Origin: Syntrophobacterales bacterium
GTDB taxonomy: Bacteria > Desulfobacterota > Syntrophorhabdia > Syntrophorhabdales > WCHB1-27
Length of the DNA stretch: 18,355 nucleotides
Direction: 5' to 3'
Assembly: GCA_017881765.1 (NCBI GenBank)
Contig: JADGQN010000042.1
Span: 1-18,355, forward strand
Below the pieces are notes generated by a model, which saw only the letters and a program-made list of their open reading frames with translations, had not been told where the DNA came from and ran no database searches. This document shows positions 6,491 to 12,984 of this stretch, one piece after another. Position 1 is the stretch's first letter. Each line of letters opens with the position of its first letter. The position numbers and the translations under genes are program-made.

Positions 6491-7324
6491 TCACCCTTTA
6501 TAATAGCTCATTGCCTCAGGTAAGAGGGCTTCAATCTGCCTGATCCTGGTCTCCGGCGCAGGATGTGTGGACAACAACTCCGGGGGGCGGCTGCTGCTTG
6601 ATTTGGCCATCCGCGTCCAGAAGGGTACCGCCTGCCTGGGATCATAACCTGCCTTGGCCATCAGGATGAGGCCGATCCGGTCCCCCTCGGACTCCTGGGT
6701 TCTGCTGTACGGAAGCAGGAACGCCACGTTTGTGCCCACGCCGTAGGCCTGAAGAAAAAGATTGCTCGTGGTAGCGGGACTCGTGGAAAGGGCAACCGAG
6801 AGTGCCGCGCCTCCCAGCTGCTGAAGAAGTCCCTGGCTTACCCGTTCATTTCCGTGCTTTGCGACGGCATGCGCGATCTCGTGGCCCATCACAACCGCAA
6901 GTCCCGTCTCATTCTGGGCTATCGGAAGAAGGCCGGTGTAGACAGCCACCTTGCCGCCGGGCATGCACCATGCGTTCACGGTCTTGTCATCCTGGATCAG
7001 GTTGAATTCCCACTTGTAATTGCGCAGCTCTGATTCCAGTCCGCGTTGCCTCAACAGGTCCTCTGTCGCGCGCGCGATTCTAATGCCCACGTTCCTCACC
7101 ACCTGCACCTTCTGCTGGTCCTGGGAAAGCTTGGCTTTGTGAAGAACGTCCTGGTACTGCTGCAAGCTTATGGTGAGCAGTTCTGAGTCGGAGACCAGGT
7201 TAAGCGATTGCCGCCCTGTTGTTATGGGAACAGTACTGCAGGCAACGAGCATGAGCATACAGAGACACAGACCGGCAACCACCCGGATGGTCGGGAAACT
7301 TCCCTTGCTCGATAGCTTGCGCAT
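6491..7324 (-). CDS. M48-family zinc metalloprotease, lipoprotein
   Basis: A 277-residue protein from ATG 7324. A lipoprotein signal ends in LVAC (Cys29), so the mature enzyme is lipid-anchored and likely periplasmic. The catalytic zinc motif is MGHEIAHAVAKHG (HExxH, His148-His152) with the third ligand in ESEGDRIG (Glu213). NAWCMPGGKVAVYTGLL (about 117-133) and THPAPETRI (253-261) are the standard flanking motifs of the BepA/LoiP/YcaL-type group that handles outer-membrane protein quality control. Genome-specific substrates cannot be read from sequence. A longer in-frame start at 7423 exists, but the strong ribosome-binding site favours 7324. The transporter gene lies upstream on the same strand, with a terminator between. 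Confidence 0.94.
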   Translation of the reverse strand: MRKLSSKGSFPTIRVVAGLCLCMLMLVACSTVPITTGRQSLNLVSDSELLTISLQQYQDVLHKAKLSQDQQKVQVVRNVGIRIARATEDLLRQRGLESELRNYKWEFNLIQDDKTVNAWCMPGGKVAVYTGLLPIAQNETGLAVVMGHEIAHAVAKHGNERVSQGLLQQLGGAALSVALSTSPATTSNLFLQAYGVGTNVAFLLPYSRTQESEGDRIGLILMAKAGYDPRQAVPFWTRMAKSSSSRPPELLSTHPAPETRIRQIEALLPEAMSYYKG

Positions 7325-7328
7325 CGTA

Positions 7329-7336
7329 ACCTCCTT
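7329..7336 (-). promoter_or_regulatory. Ribosome-binding site fixing the M48 start
   Basis: AAGGAGGT on the minus strand lies 4 nt before ATG 7324, and nothing comparable precedes the upstream in-frame start at 7423. Confidence 0.8.
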
Positions 7337-7423
7337 GTTATGGACAGCCAACCTCGCATGCATATTATTCCGCGCTTTTTGCAGGCCTGCAAGTATCATG
7401 AATAGAAGATAGCCGTTAGCCAC

Positions 7424-7462
7424 AAAAAGGGCCGGCTCGAGGAATCCTCACCCGACCGGCCC
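7424..7462 (-). terminator. Rho-independent terminator of the MFS gene
   Basis: On the minus strand, a GGGCCGG/CCGGCCC stem with an inner GAGG-AAT-CCTC helix is followed by TTTTT (7428-7424). It starts 20 bp after the transporter stop. Confidence 0.85.
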
Positions 7463-7481
7463 AAAACAGACTCAAGCCGCT

Positions 7482-8780
7482 TTATGCCTTCGCTGCCGCC
7501 GCGTCTCGGGCCGCAATCGACCGGCTGACAAAGGTCAGCAGGGCCGCTATTATGAGGACAGCAATAATTATGAAGAAGGTCAGCGTATCCGAGCCCGTCG
7601 CATCCTTAATGCGGCCATTTACCCAGGGCATGATGAGACCGGCAACACCCCAAGCGGTGAACACGAAGCCGTAGTTTACGCCGAAGTTCTTGAGCCCGAA
7701 ATAGTCTTTCGTTGCGGAAGGAAAAAGTGAGAGGTTCGAGCCGTAGTTGGCCCCGATGAGCAGGACAATCAGCAGCACGATAGGCCAGCTTGCGCCCCCT
7801 TTAAGCAGAAAAAGTACGAAGAGCACAATGGCCTGGACGATAAGGAACCCGAAGAGGGTCCATTGGCGGCCAATCTTGTCGGATATAAGGCCGGCGACGA
7901 TACGGCCAGCAGCATTTCCCACCGCAAGAATGGCCACGGCGAGGAAGGCAAGCTCTCCAAGGGATTTTTTCCCAAGATCCTGGGCAACGCTGATGAAGGT
8001 AAGGCCAGCGGAGGCGCCCGCAAAATAGATGAGCCAGAGAATATAGAACTGGCCCGTGGAAAGCATATCTTTCCAGCCCCGGTCAATGGCTGCTGCCGCT
8101 GCCGCAGCGCTTCCCTTCGCAGGGCTGCCGGGCGGGACATACCCCTTCGGCGGATCTCTCAGCAGCTGTGACAGGATCACAACAATGATGAGGAATGCAA
8201 TACCAAAGACCAGCAGGGTGCTGGAAACACCCTTTTCCACAATCTGTTTAACGATACCGGTCACCGGGTCCGTTTTCGTCATGGTTGTTCCGAAGGCGCT
8301 CAGAAGCGTTGTGGCGAGCGGTGCTATGTAAACCGACGCAAGGCCAAACCCCGCCACCACAAGGCCCGCAATCATACCAGTCTTCTGGGGAGGGAACCAT
8401 TTGACTGCGGGGGGCGTTGCCGACGCGTACCCGAAACCGATTCCCGTACCGCCGAGGATGCCGAAGCCTATAACAAATCCCGCAAGGGAAGAACCCGCGA
8501 GAGCCGCAATAATAAAACCGATGCCCACAAAGACGCCGCCCAGCGTCGCAACCCAGCGAGGACCTATTTTGTCCTGCAACCTGCCGGCGGGTACCATGGC
8601 CAGCGCGAAGACCAGACAGGCAATCGAGTAAGGAAGTGCCTTGTCAGCATTAGTCCAACCCCAGGAGTCAGGGATGCCCCCTTTGATGACGCTCCACGCA
8701 TAAAGAATGCCGAGGGCGAGGTTGATGCCCATACCGGAAAAGGTAACGGTCCAGCCCTTTGAGGTATCTTTCTCACTCAT
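7482..8780 (-). CDS. MFS carrier of the oxalate/formate antiporter (OxlT)-like group
   Basis: A 432-residue membrane protein from ATG 8780, which has AGGAGA about 8 nt upstream; the 25-residue in-frame extension looks non-coding. It shows twelve hydrophobic segments in two halves. The first half has INLALGILYAWSVIKGGIP and GRLQDKIGPRWVA (the MFS A motif between helices 2 and 3). The repeat in the second half is GLISDKIGRQWTL. An alanine-rich loop (SAAAAAAAIDRGW) joins the halves. Relatives exchange small mono- or dicarboxylates across the inner membrane, but OxlT-like annotation often does not mean oxalate. A carboxylate substrate would fit the acyl-CoA synthetases nearby. Confidence 0.9.
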   Translation of the reverse strand: MSEKDTSKGWTVTFSGMGINLALGILYAWSVIKGGIPDSWGWTNADKALPYSIACLVFALAMVPAGRLQDKIGPRWVATLGGVFVGIGFIIAALAGSSLAGFVIGFGILGGTGIGFGYASATPPAVKWFPPQKTGMIAGLVVAGFGLASVYIAPLATTLLSAFGTTMTKTDPVTGIVKQIVEKGVSSTLLVFGIAFLIIVVILSQLLRDPPKGYVPPGSPAKGSAAAAAAAIDRGWKDMLSTGQFYILWLIYFAGASAGLTFISVAQDLGKKSLGELAFLAVAILAVGNAAGRIVAGLISDKIGRQWTLFGFLIVQAIVLFVLFLLKGGASWPIVLLIVLLIGANYGSNLSLFPSATKDYFGLKNFGVNYGFVFTAWGVAGLIMPWVNGRIKDATGSDTLTFFIIIAVLIIAALLTFVSRSIAARDAAAAKA

Positions 8781-8823
8781 AGTCTCTTCTCCTGTCGAAG
8801 GTTTACTTGTGCCATAATTCACG

Positions 8824-8852
8824 AAAGTAGCATACACGGTTTGACGTGTCAA
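8824..8852 (-). promoter_or_regulatory. Promoter of the MFS gene with overlapping palindrome
   Basis: On the minus strand, TTGACA (8852-8847), a 17-nt spacer and TACTTT (8829-8824), with TGC just before the -10 box (extended -10). TTGAC-GT-GTCAA at 8841-8852 is an inverted repeat overlapping the -35 box, a natural place for a repressor. Confidence 0.65.
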
Positions 8853-8880
8853 CAATTTCGAAAGACCTGTTCACTTTTTT

Positions 8881-8931
8881 AACAGATCGCAGGCGTGCAC
8901 CAAAATCTGCCTTTAAACAGATGGCGCAGGC
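8881..8931. repeat. Pair of direct repeats between the MFS and ThiF promoters
   Basis: AACAGATCGCAGGC (8881-8894) and AACAGATGGCGCAGGC (8916-8931) recur 35 bp apart, with related CTGTT/AACAG words around them (about 8866-8985). They lie between the two divergent promoters and could be activator sites. The 394-base gap 8781-9174 otherwise holds only the promoters and leader listed separately. Confidence 0.4.
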
Positions 8932-8990
8932 AATTAAAATACATGGAACAGTCCGAAATATGGAACCTGTTTTCCCACTATGTAATTAGA

Positions 8991-9019
8991 TTGCTTCGTT
9001 TCAGACCATCGACTATAAT
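8991..9019 (+). promoter_or_regulatory. Promoter of the ThiF-like gene
   Basis: TTGCTT (8991-8996), a 17-nt spacer and perfect TATAAT (9014-9019). The predicted start near 9026 leaves a leader of about 150 nt. Confidence 0.65.
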
Positions 9020-9065
9020 GGCTTTATAAGCAGACGTTTGTGTACTAAATACGGCCCGGGCAGGA

Positions 9066-9156
9066 CGAGTTTTCGGCAGTGGTGCAGTTGTGTCGCCAAA
9101 CTCGATCCTTTGAAACCAAAGGGGGCTGTGGTATCCTTTCCGGGAGATTTTACCAC
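9066..9156 (+). promoter_or_regulatory. Structured 5' leader of the ThiF-like gene (three hairpins)
   Basis: Hairpin 1 is CGAGTTT (9066-9072) with AAACTCG (9098-9104), extended by GGC/GCC. Hairpin 2 is CCTTTG-AAAC-CAAAGG (9107-9122). Hairpin 3 is GTGGTA (9128-9133) with TACCAC (9151-9156), ending 4 nt before the AGGAGA ribosome-binding site. Consecutive helices leading up to the ribosome-binding site resemble a cis-regulatory RNA. I do not recognise a known riboswitch class. Confidence 0.4.
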
Positions 9157-9174
9157 CCATAGGAGACGGCGAGC

Positions 9175-9999
9175 ATGGGAGATTTGCGCGAGCACTTGCT
9201 GAGCAAGGCACAGGGCGACTTACTGCCGTGGGCCGAGCAACGGGCCGCTGCGGAAACGCACGGTATGTCAGTAGGCGAGATTGAGGAGGTTGCCCTGGAG
9301 GCCGGTCTGTTGCCTGCGCGCTACCAGCGCAATCGGAAGACATTATCCACGGCGGATCAGCTCAAGCTCTTTCGAAGCACGGTTACGATAATAGGCTGTG
9401 GAGGGCTGGGCGGATACGTCGTAGAGGAATTGGCCCGCCTTGGAGTGGGCCGGCTGAAGGCCATCGACCCCGACATTTTTGAAGAGCACAACCTGAACCG
9501 GCAGCTCATGTCAACCATAGCGGCTCTTGGAAGGCCCAAGGTAGAGGCTACTTCCGCCAGGGTGGCCCAGATCAATCCGGCGGTGCAGATCCTTCCCTTC
9601 CAAGACCGTTTCTGCAAGGAGAATGGCAAGTCATTGCTTAGCGGTGCGGACGTGGCGGTCGACGCCCTCGACAACGTAACAACGCGTCTTGAACTGGCAG
9701 GCGTATGCGCCGACCTTTGTATTCCGCTGGTACACGGCTCCATCGCAGGTTGGTATGGTCAGGTAGCCAGTCAGTTTCCAGGCGAGACCACTCTCCAGAC
9801 GATTTACGGACGTTGTGCTGACGGAGTGGGCGTGGAGAAACACCTGGGGAATCCATCTTTCACGCCGGCCGTTGTTGCGAGCCTGGAGGTTGCGGAGGTC
9901 TGCAAAATACTTCTGGGTCGCGGTACACCCATTACCGGCGCAATGCTCGTGATCAACCTTCTCGATATGGAGTTTAGCAAGTTCAAGATTAAGTGTTGA
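9175..9999 (+). CDS. ThiF/MoeB/HesA-family E1-like adenylyltransferase
   Basis: A 274-residue cytosolic protein. The nucleotide-binding core is present: IIGCGGLGGYVVEELARLGVG (residues 72-92), DPDIFEEHNLNRQ (98-110) with the catalytic Arg, GRPKVEA (Lys122) and DALDNVTTR (163-171). Such enzymes adenylate the C-terminal Gly of a ubiquitin-like sulfur carrier (MoaD or ThiS type). Two features differ from MoeB and ThiF: the paired CxxC zinc cysteines are missing, and a helical extension of about 58 residues precedes the core. No carrier protein or MoaE gene adjoins it. From memory, similar proteins in anaerobes occur with molybdenum/tungsten cofactor functions; that is not shown here. ATG 9175 has AGGAGA upstream. 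Confidence 0.9.
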   Translation: MGDLREHLLSKAQGDLLPWAEQRAAAETHGMSVGEIEEVALEAGLLPARYQRNRKTLSTADQLKLFRSTVTIIGCGGLGGYVVEELARLGVGRLKAIDPDIFEEHNLNRQLMSTIAALGRPKVEATSARVAQINPAVQILPFQDRFCKENGKSLLSGADVAVDALDNVTTRLELAGVCADLCIPLVHGSIAGWYGQVASQFPGETTLQTIYGRCADGVGVEKHLGNPSFTPAVVASLEVAEVCKILLGRGTPITGAMLVINLLDMEFSKFKIKC

Positions 10000-10035
10000 G
10001 AACTGCCTGTTACAGGTTGAAAAAATTCGTTACAG

Positions 10036-10079
10036 GTTACAGGTTCGAAAAGAACTGTTATGCACTTCTAACCTGTAAC
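10036..10079. terminator. Inverted heptamer-word hairpin after the ThiF-like gene
   Basis: GTTACAGGTT (10036-10045) and AACCTGTAAC (10070-10079) form a perfect 10-bp stem, with further GGTTACA copies just upstream (10010-10040). There is no clear U tract, so this may be a repeat remnant rather than a true terminator. Confidence 0.45.
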
Positions 10080-10100
10080 TTGAAACTTGAAACTTGAAAC
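10080..10100 (+). repeat. TTGAAAC x3 tandem heptamer
   Basis: Three exact copies of TTGAAAC run directly on from the TGTAAC word of the preceding hairpin and end 23 bp before the next gene's ATG. Confidence 0.85.
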
Positions 10101-10123
10101 AAGTATTTTTCTGGAGGTCAAGC

Positions 10124-10624
10124 ATGTCAAAAGATTATGATAACGATGAAAGACCCAGTTGGCGGGATATAGACAAGAAGAGAGATCGCAGCTCACATGT
10201 GAGCCAGGACAAGAAAGAGAAGCCGGGCGGTGGGCGACCAGGTGCGGATAGATACGAGCAGGGTCGGTATAAGGAAGCCCTTGAGAAGCTCTTCCAGGGA
10301 AAGAAGGGGACCATTGAGTACCAGAAGCTCTATAACAAGATACACAAGTCATACGGTTCATCCACGTTTCTCAAGCACGTACAGAATTTTACACAGGCAT
10401 ACGGCCTGCCGGAGGATGTTTCAACTCTCCTGCTCATCCTGGACACAAAAGACCCCGCCACCATGCTCACGGCTATCGACAAATTGAAAGTTCTTTTCGC
10501 CGCTGCTACCCCCAGGGAGAAGGAAGACATCCGACGCAAGCTCTCCATCATCGGCATGACGGACCGGTCTGGTGATGTAAAGGAGCGGGCACGAGAGGTG
10601 GCAGAGGAACTCAAGTTAGCCTAA
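10124..10624 (+). CDS. Conserved-looking charged cytoplasmic protein, function unknown
   Basis: A 166-residue protein from ATG 10124, with GGAGGT 5 nt upstream. Residues 1-50 are very hydrophilic and probably disordered (many Asp, Lys, Arg, Gly). A helical region follows: YEQGRYKEALEKLF, then a KLYNKIHKSYGSSTF segment, DVSTLLLILDTKDPATMLTAIDKLKVLFAAA and REKEDIRRKLSIIG. The DKLKVLF...IRRKL part resembles helical-repeat (HEAT-like) packing but is too short to assign. No signal peptide or membrane segment is seen. I do not recognise the family. A role linked to the ThiF-like gene upstream is possible but unsupported. Confidence 0.8.
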   Translation: MSKDYDNDERPSWRDIDKKRDRSSHVSQDKKEKPGGGRPGADRYEQGRYKEALEKLFQGKKGTIEYQKLYNKIHKSYGSSTFLKHVQNFTQAYGLPEDVSTLLLILDTKDPATMLTAIDKLKVLFAAATPREKEDIRRKLSIIGMTDRSGDVKERAREVAEELKLA

Positions 10625-10641
10625 AATAGTTCTTTGTCCGT

Positions 10642-10698
10642 CGTTCTTCGTTCTTCGTTATTGCCGAACCAAGAACCAGGAACGAAGCACGAAGCACG
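10642..10698. terminator. Inverted heptamer palindrome between convergent genes
   Basis: CGTTCTTCGTTCTTCGTT (10642-10659) opposes AACGAAGCACGAAGCACG (10681-10698), pairing at 16 of 18 positions. Both arms have 7-bp periodicity (CGTTCTT; ACGAAGC), as does the loop (AACCAAG, AACCAGG). It fills the 77-bp space between the stops at 10624 and 10702. There is no U tract. Confidence 0.6.
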
Positions 10699-10701
10699 GC
10701 C

Positions 10702-11094
10702 TTAGGGCTCGTCCCTGATATAACCTTTGTACGTCCTGCTCGGTGGCCGTTTCTCTGCCTCGTCCTTCATACGTATGATCTGAGAGCCTGTCTTTCTGAA
10801 AGAAATAGCAACCTCGGCCGATTCGAGGGCCCTGACCGAGTTTACAGCCTTAACTTTCACCGTGTGGACTCCATCCGCAATCTCTCCAAGGTCATACCAG
10901 AGGCGTGAACTCCCATCGGGATATCGCTCGGGTAGTACATCGCGAGCCGTGCCATCAAAGACGACCACGAACTTCGTCGGCTGCAGTTCCGTCACAGGGT
11001 AGGGGTCGCACACAAGCACGGAGCCGGCAACGAGCCATGCGGGTCCAAGAAACAAAATAATCGCACTGAGAACAGAAGTCTTCAGATATCTCAT
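10702..11094 (-). CDS. Small exported protein with a beta-sandwich-like domain
   Basis: A 130-residue protein with a signal peptide (MRYLKTSVLSAIILFLGPAW.., cleavage likely after LVAG, about residue 24). The mature part reads as alternating beta strands: TKFVVVFDGT, SRLWYDLGEIADGVHTVKVKAVNSV and ESAEVAISFRK. The DGVHTVKVKAVN pattern is typical of fibronectin-III or Ig-like folds. It is probably periplasmic. The C-terminal 25 residues are charged. No partner gene is evident, and no good ribosome-binding site precedes the ATG. Confidence 0.72.
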   Translation of the reverse strand: MRYLKTSVLSAIILFLGPAWLVAGSVLVCDPYPVTELQPTKFVVVFDGTARDVLPERYPDGSSRLWYDLGEIADGVHTVKVKAVNSVRALESAEVAISFRKTGSQIIRMKDEAEKRPPSRTYKGYIRDEP

Positions 11095-11170
11095 GAGGTC
11101 GTGCCCGGCTCAATCATAACATAACTCGCCCGAATCCGATGAGCCAGTGCGTCGATGCACAACCCAAAGC

Positions 11171-11205
11171 AAGGGCGCCTATATTCTCCGAGAATGGGCG
11201 CCCTT
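11171..11205 (-). terminator. Strong hairpin downstream of the first acyl-CoA synthetase
   Basis: AAGGGCGCC (11171-11179) pairs perfectly with GGCGCCCTT (11197-11205). An inner ATTCT-CCG-AGAAT helix continues the stem. On the minus strand only a modest T-rich stretch (GCTTTGGGTTG) follows. It is separated from the gene's stop by the TGTAACC array. Confidence 0.6.
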
Positions 11206-11259
11206 GTAACCTGTAACCTGTAACCTGTAACCTGTAACCTGTAACCTGTAACCTGTAAC
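11205..11259 (+). repeat. TGTAACC tandem heptamer array, 7.9 copies
   Basis: Seven exact copies plus TGTAAC (55 bp), ending 6 bp before the stop codon of the minus-strand acyl-CoA synthetase gene and touching the hairpin at 11171-11205. It is therefore in that gene's 3' untranslated region. The same word occurs inverted at 10010-10079. Confidence 0.95.
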
Positions 11260-11265
11260 GATCTT

Positions 11266-12861
11266 TTATTGTTTCTTAAACTCCCTCTCCATGGCCTCTT
11301 TTGCGGGCTTTACGTAAATGTCCCTCAGCTTCGGCTTCTCTATCTTGCCTGCGGGATTACGCGGGATATCCGCGTAGACCATCTTTTCCGGCCACTTAAA
11401 CTTAGCAAGCCCTTTTTCCTTTACGAAGTCGAGCACTTCCTGATCTGTCAGGGTCTGACCCGGTTTCGTCTGAATAATCGCCATCACTATCTCAATAAGC
11501 CTCGGGTGCGGATAGCCAAGCACGGCAATGTCCTGGACCTTCGGGTGCTTTCTCAGACAGTCCTCGATTTCGGCCGGGAATATATTCTCGCCACCCCTGA
11601 TAATGAGGTCCTTTGCCCTGTCAGCGAAGAAGATGTACCCTTCTTCGTCAATGTAAGCCAGATCACCGGTGTGCAGCCAGCCATCGGTAATAAATTTTGC
11701 GGTCATCTCAGGATTATACGCATACTCCTTCATGAGCCGCGGGCCTTTCATCAGCAGCTCACCGACCTCACGGGCTTTACATTCGTCCCCGTTCCCATCC
11801 ACGACTTTCGCTTCCATGAAGACGGTTGCTTTCCCGATGGAGCCCGGTTTCCTCATGATGTCTTCATCGTAACAGTTTGTCAATCCGCCCCCGCCGCCTT
11901 CGGTGATGCCGTAAATGTTGGCAATGGGAAGGCCCGGGAAAATCTTTTTCGAATCCTCAAGCAGCACGTAAGGAACAGGCTGAGCGCCAATCTCGATATG
12001 TTTCAATGCGGAGAGATCGTAGTCCTTGAGATTGACCGCGCCCGATTTTATCGCGTTGAGCACGTCCGACCAGGTGGGAACCGTATTCCAGCCGCCCGTG
12101 CACTTCTCATCGGCAAGGCTCCTCAAGTAGAATTCCGGCTGTATCTCCATGGCCATCAGGATCTTTCCCGCGGCGATGTAGCAGGGAAAAGAGAGAAAGA
12201 GCGTGCCGCTGTGATAGAACGGATGGGGGGACAGATAGACGCTGTTATAGCCCTCATTGTAAGTCAGGGCGTTGCCGATACCTATGTAGAACAGGGTTTC
12301 ATGGGTGTGGCAAACGGGCTTTGGCGCCCCCGTCGTTCCCGACGTGAACATCAGTTCAGCCATGTCGTCATCTTTCGTATCGACCAGCACGTTGGCCGCG
12401 TCCCCTTTTTCCATGATCTGTTTGTATGACTTCATACTCGCCGGCACATTGTCGCCAACGCATATGTACTGCTTCACATAGTTCATCTCCTTCATGATCG
12501 GCTCGACTCGCGGGACAAACCCATCACCGAGGATGAAAACCTTGCTCTTGGTTACGTCACAGGCGTACTTGATGTCGCCACTGGCAAAGCGGAAATTGAG
12601 CGGGCTGATCACCGCGCCCGCCTTCAAAACCGCCATGTACGTGATGTACCATTCGATGCTGTTCATCATCAGGTGCTGAACAACATCCCCCTTCTTGATC
12701 CCGCACTCTTTGATGAGGAAGTTTGCAACTTTATTTGTCTGATCGTCGAGTTCTTTCCACGTGAGAGCCCTGCGGATCTTCTTTGAAGGATAGCTCTCGA
12801 TGAGAAATTCTCGATTGGGAAACTTACTTGCGTTAAGCCGGCAGAACCGTCCGAAATTCAT
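11266..12861 (-). CDS. Acyl-CoA synthetase (AMP-forming), paralogue 1
   Basis: A 531-residue ANL-superfamily enzyme that activates a carboxylic acid to its CoA thioester through an acyl-AMP. Core motifs: TSGTTGAPK (173-181, P-loop), YGITE (317-321), GWLHTGD (394-400), RAKDLIIRGGENIFPAEIE (415-433) and NPAGKIEK with the catalytic Lys506. Substrate is not predictable by eye; fatty, aromatic and cyclic acids are all possible. YGITEGGGGGLTNCYDE is an unusual glycine run after the adenine-site motif. The start has GGGAGGGGG just upstream. It is divergent from, and clearly homologous to, paralogue 2; the two promoters overlap. Confidence 0.95.
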   Translation of the reverse strand: MNFGRFCRLNASKFPNREFLIESYPSKKIRRALTWKELDDQTNKVANFLIKECGIKKGDVVQHLMMNSIEWYITYMAVLKAGAVISPLNFRFASGDIKYACDVTKSKVFILGDGFVPRVEPIMKEMNYVKQYICVGDNVPASMKSYKQIMEKGDAANVLVDTKDDDMAELMFTSGTTGAPKPVCHTHETLFYIGIGNALTYNEGYNSVYLSPHPFYHSGTLFLSFPCYIAAGKILMAMEIQPEFYLRSLADEKCTGGWNTVPTWSDVLNAIKSGAVNLKDYDLSALKHIEIGAQPVPYVLLEDSKKIFPGLPIANIYGITEGGGGGLTNCYDEDIMRKPGSIGKATVFMEAKVVDGNGDECKAREVGELLMKGPRLMKEYAYNPEMTAKFITDGWLHTGDLAYIDEEGYIFFADRAKDLIIRGGENIFPAEIEDCLRKHPKVQDIAVLGYPHPRLIEIVMAIIQTKPGQTLTDQEVLDFVKEKGLAKFKWPEKMVYADIPRNPAGKIEKPKLRDIYVKPAKEAMEREFKKQ

Positions 12862-12900
12862 AAGGCCCCCTCCCTGTAACTGTTTATTTTTTTTAATATA

Positions 12901-12930
12901 TTGACTGCAAAATTTAACCCATGATAGATT
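12901..12930 (+). promoter_or_regulatory. Promoter of acyl-CoA synthetase paralogue 2
   Basis: TTGACT (12901-12906), an 18-nt spacer and TAGATT (12925-12930), with TGA ahead of the -10 box (extended -10). It shares bases with the -10 box of the opposite promoter. Confidence 0.6.
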
Positions 12931-12949
12931 GAAACAGTACCTTTGTCAA
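12921..12949 (-). promoter_or_regulatory. Promoter of acyl-CoA synthetase paralogue 1
   Basis: On the minus strand, perfect TTGACA (12949-12944), a 17-nt spacer and TATCAT (12926-12921). The -10 boxes of the two divergent promoters overlap at 12925-12926. Confidence 0.65.
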
Positions 12950-12984
12950 CGTAAAAAAATTTCACAAGATGGAGAGGTGGACGG

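Noticed and set aside
11205..11259. Possible CRISPR array
   Set aside because: Seven-bp units with no spacers and no cas genes; it is a simple tandem repeat.
11269..12429. 386-codon open frame antisense to acyl-CoA synthetase paralogue 1
   Set aside because: Its translation has no recognisable domain and low-quality composition, while the opposite strand carries all ANL motifs; it is a shadow of a GC-rich gene.
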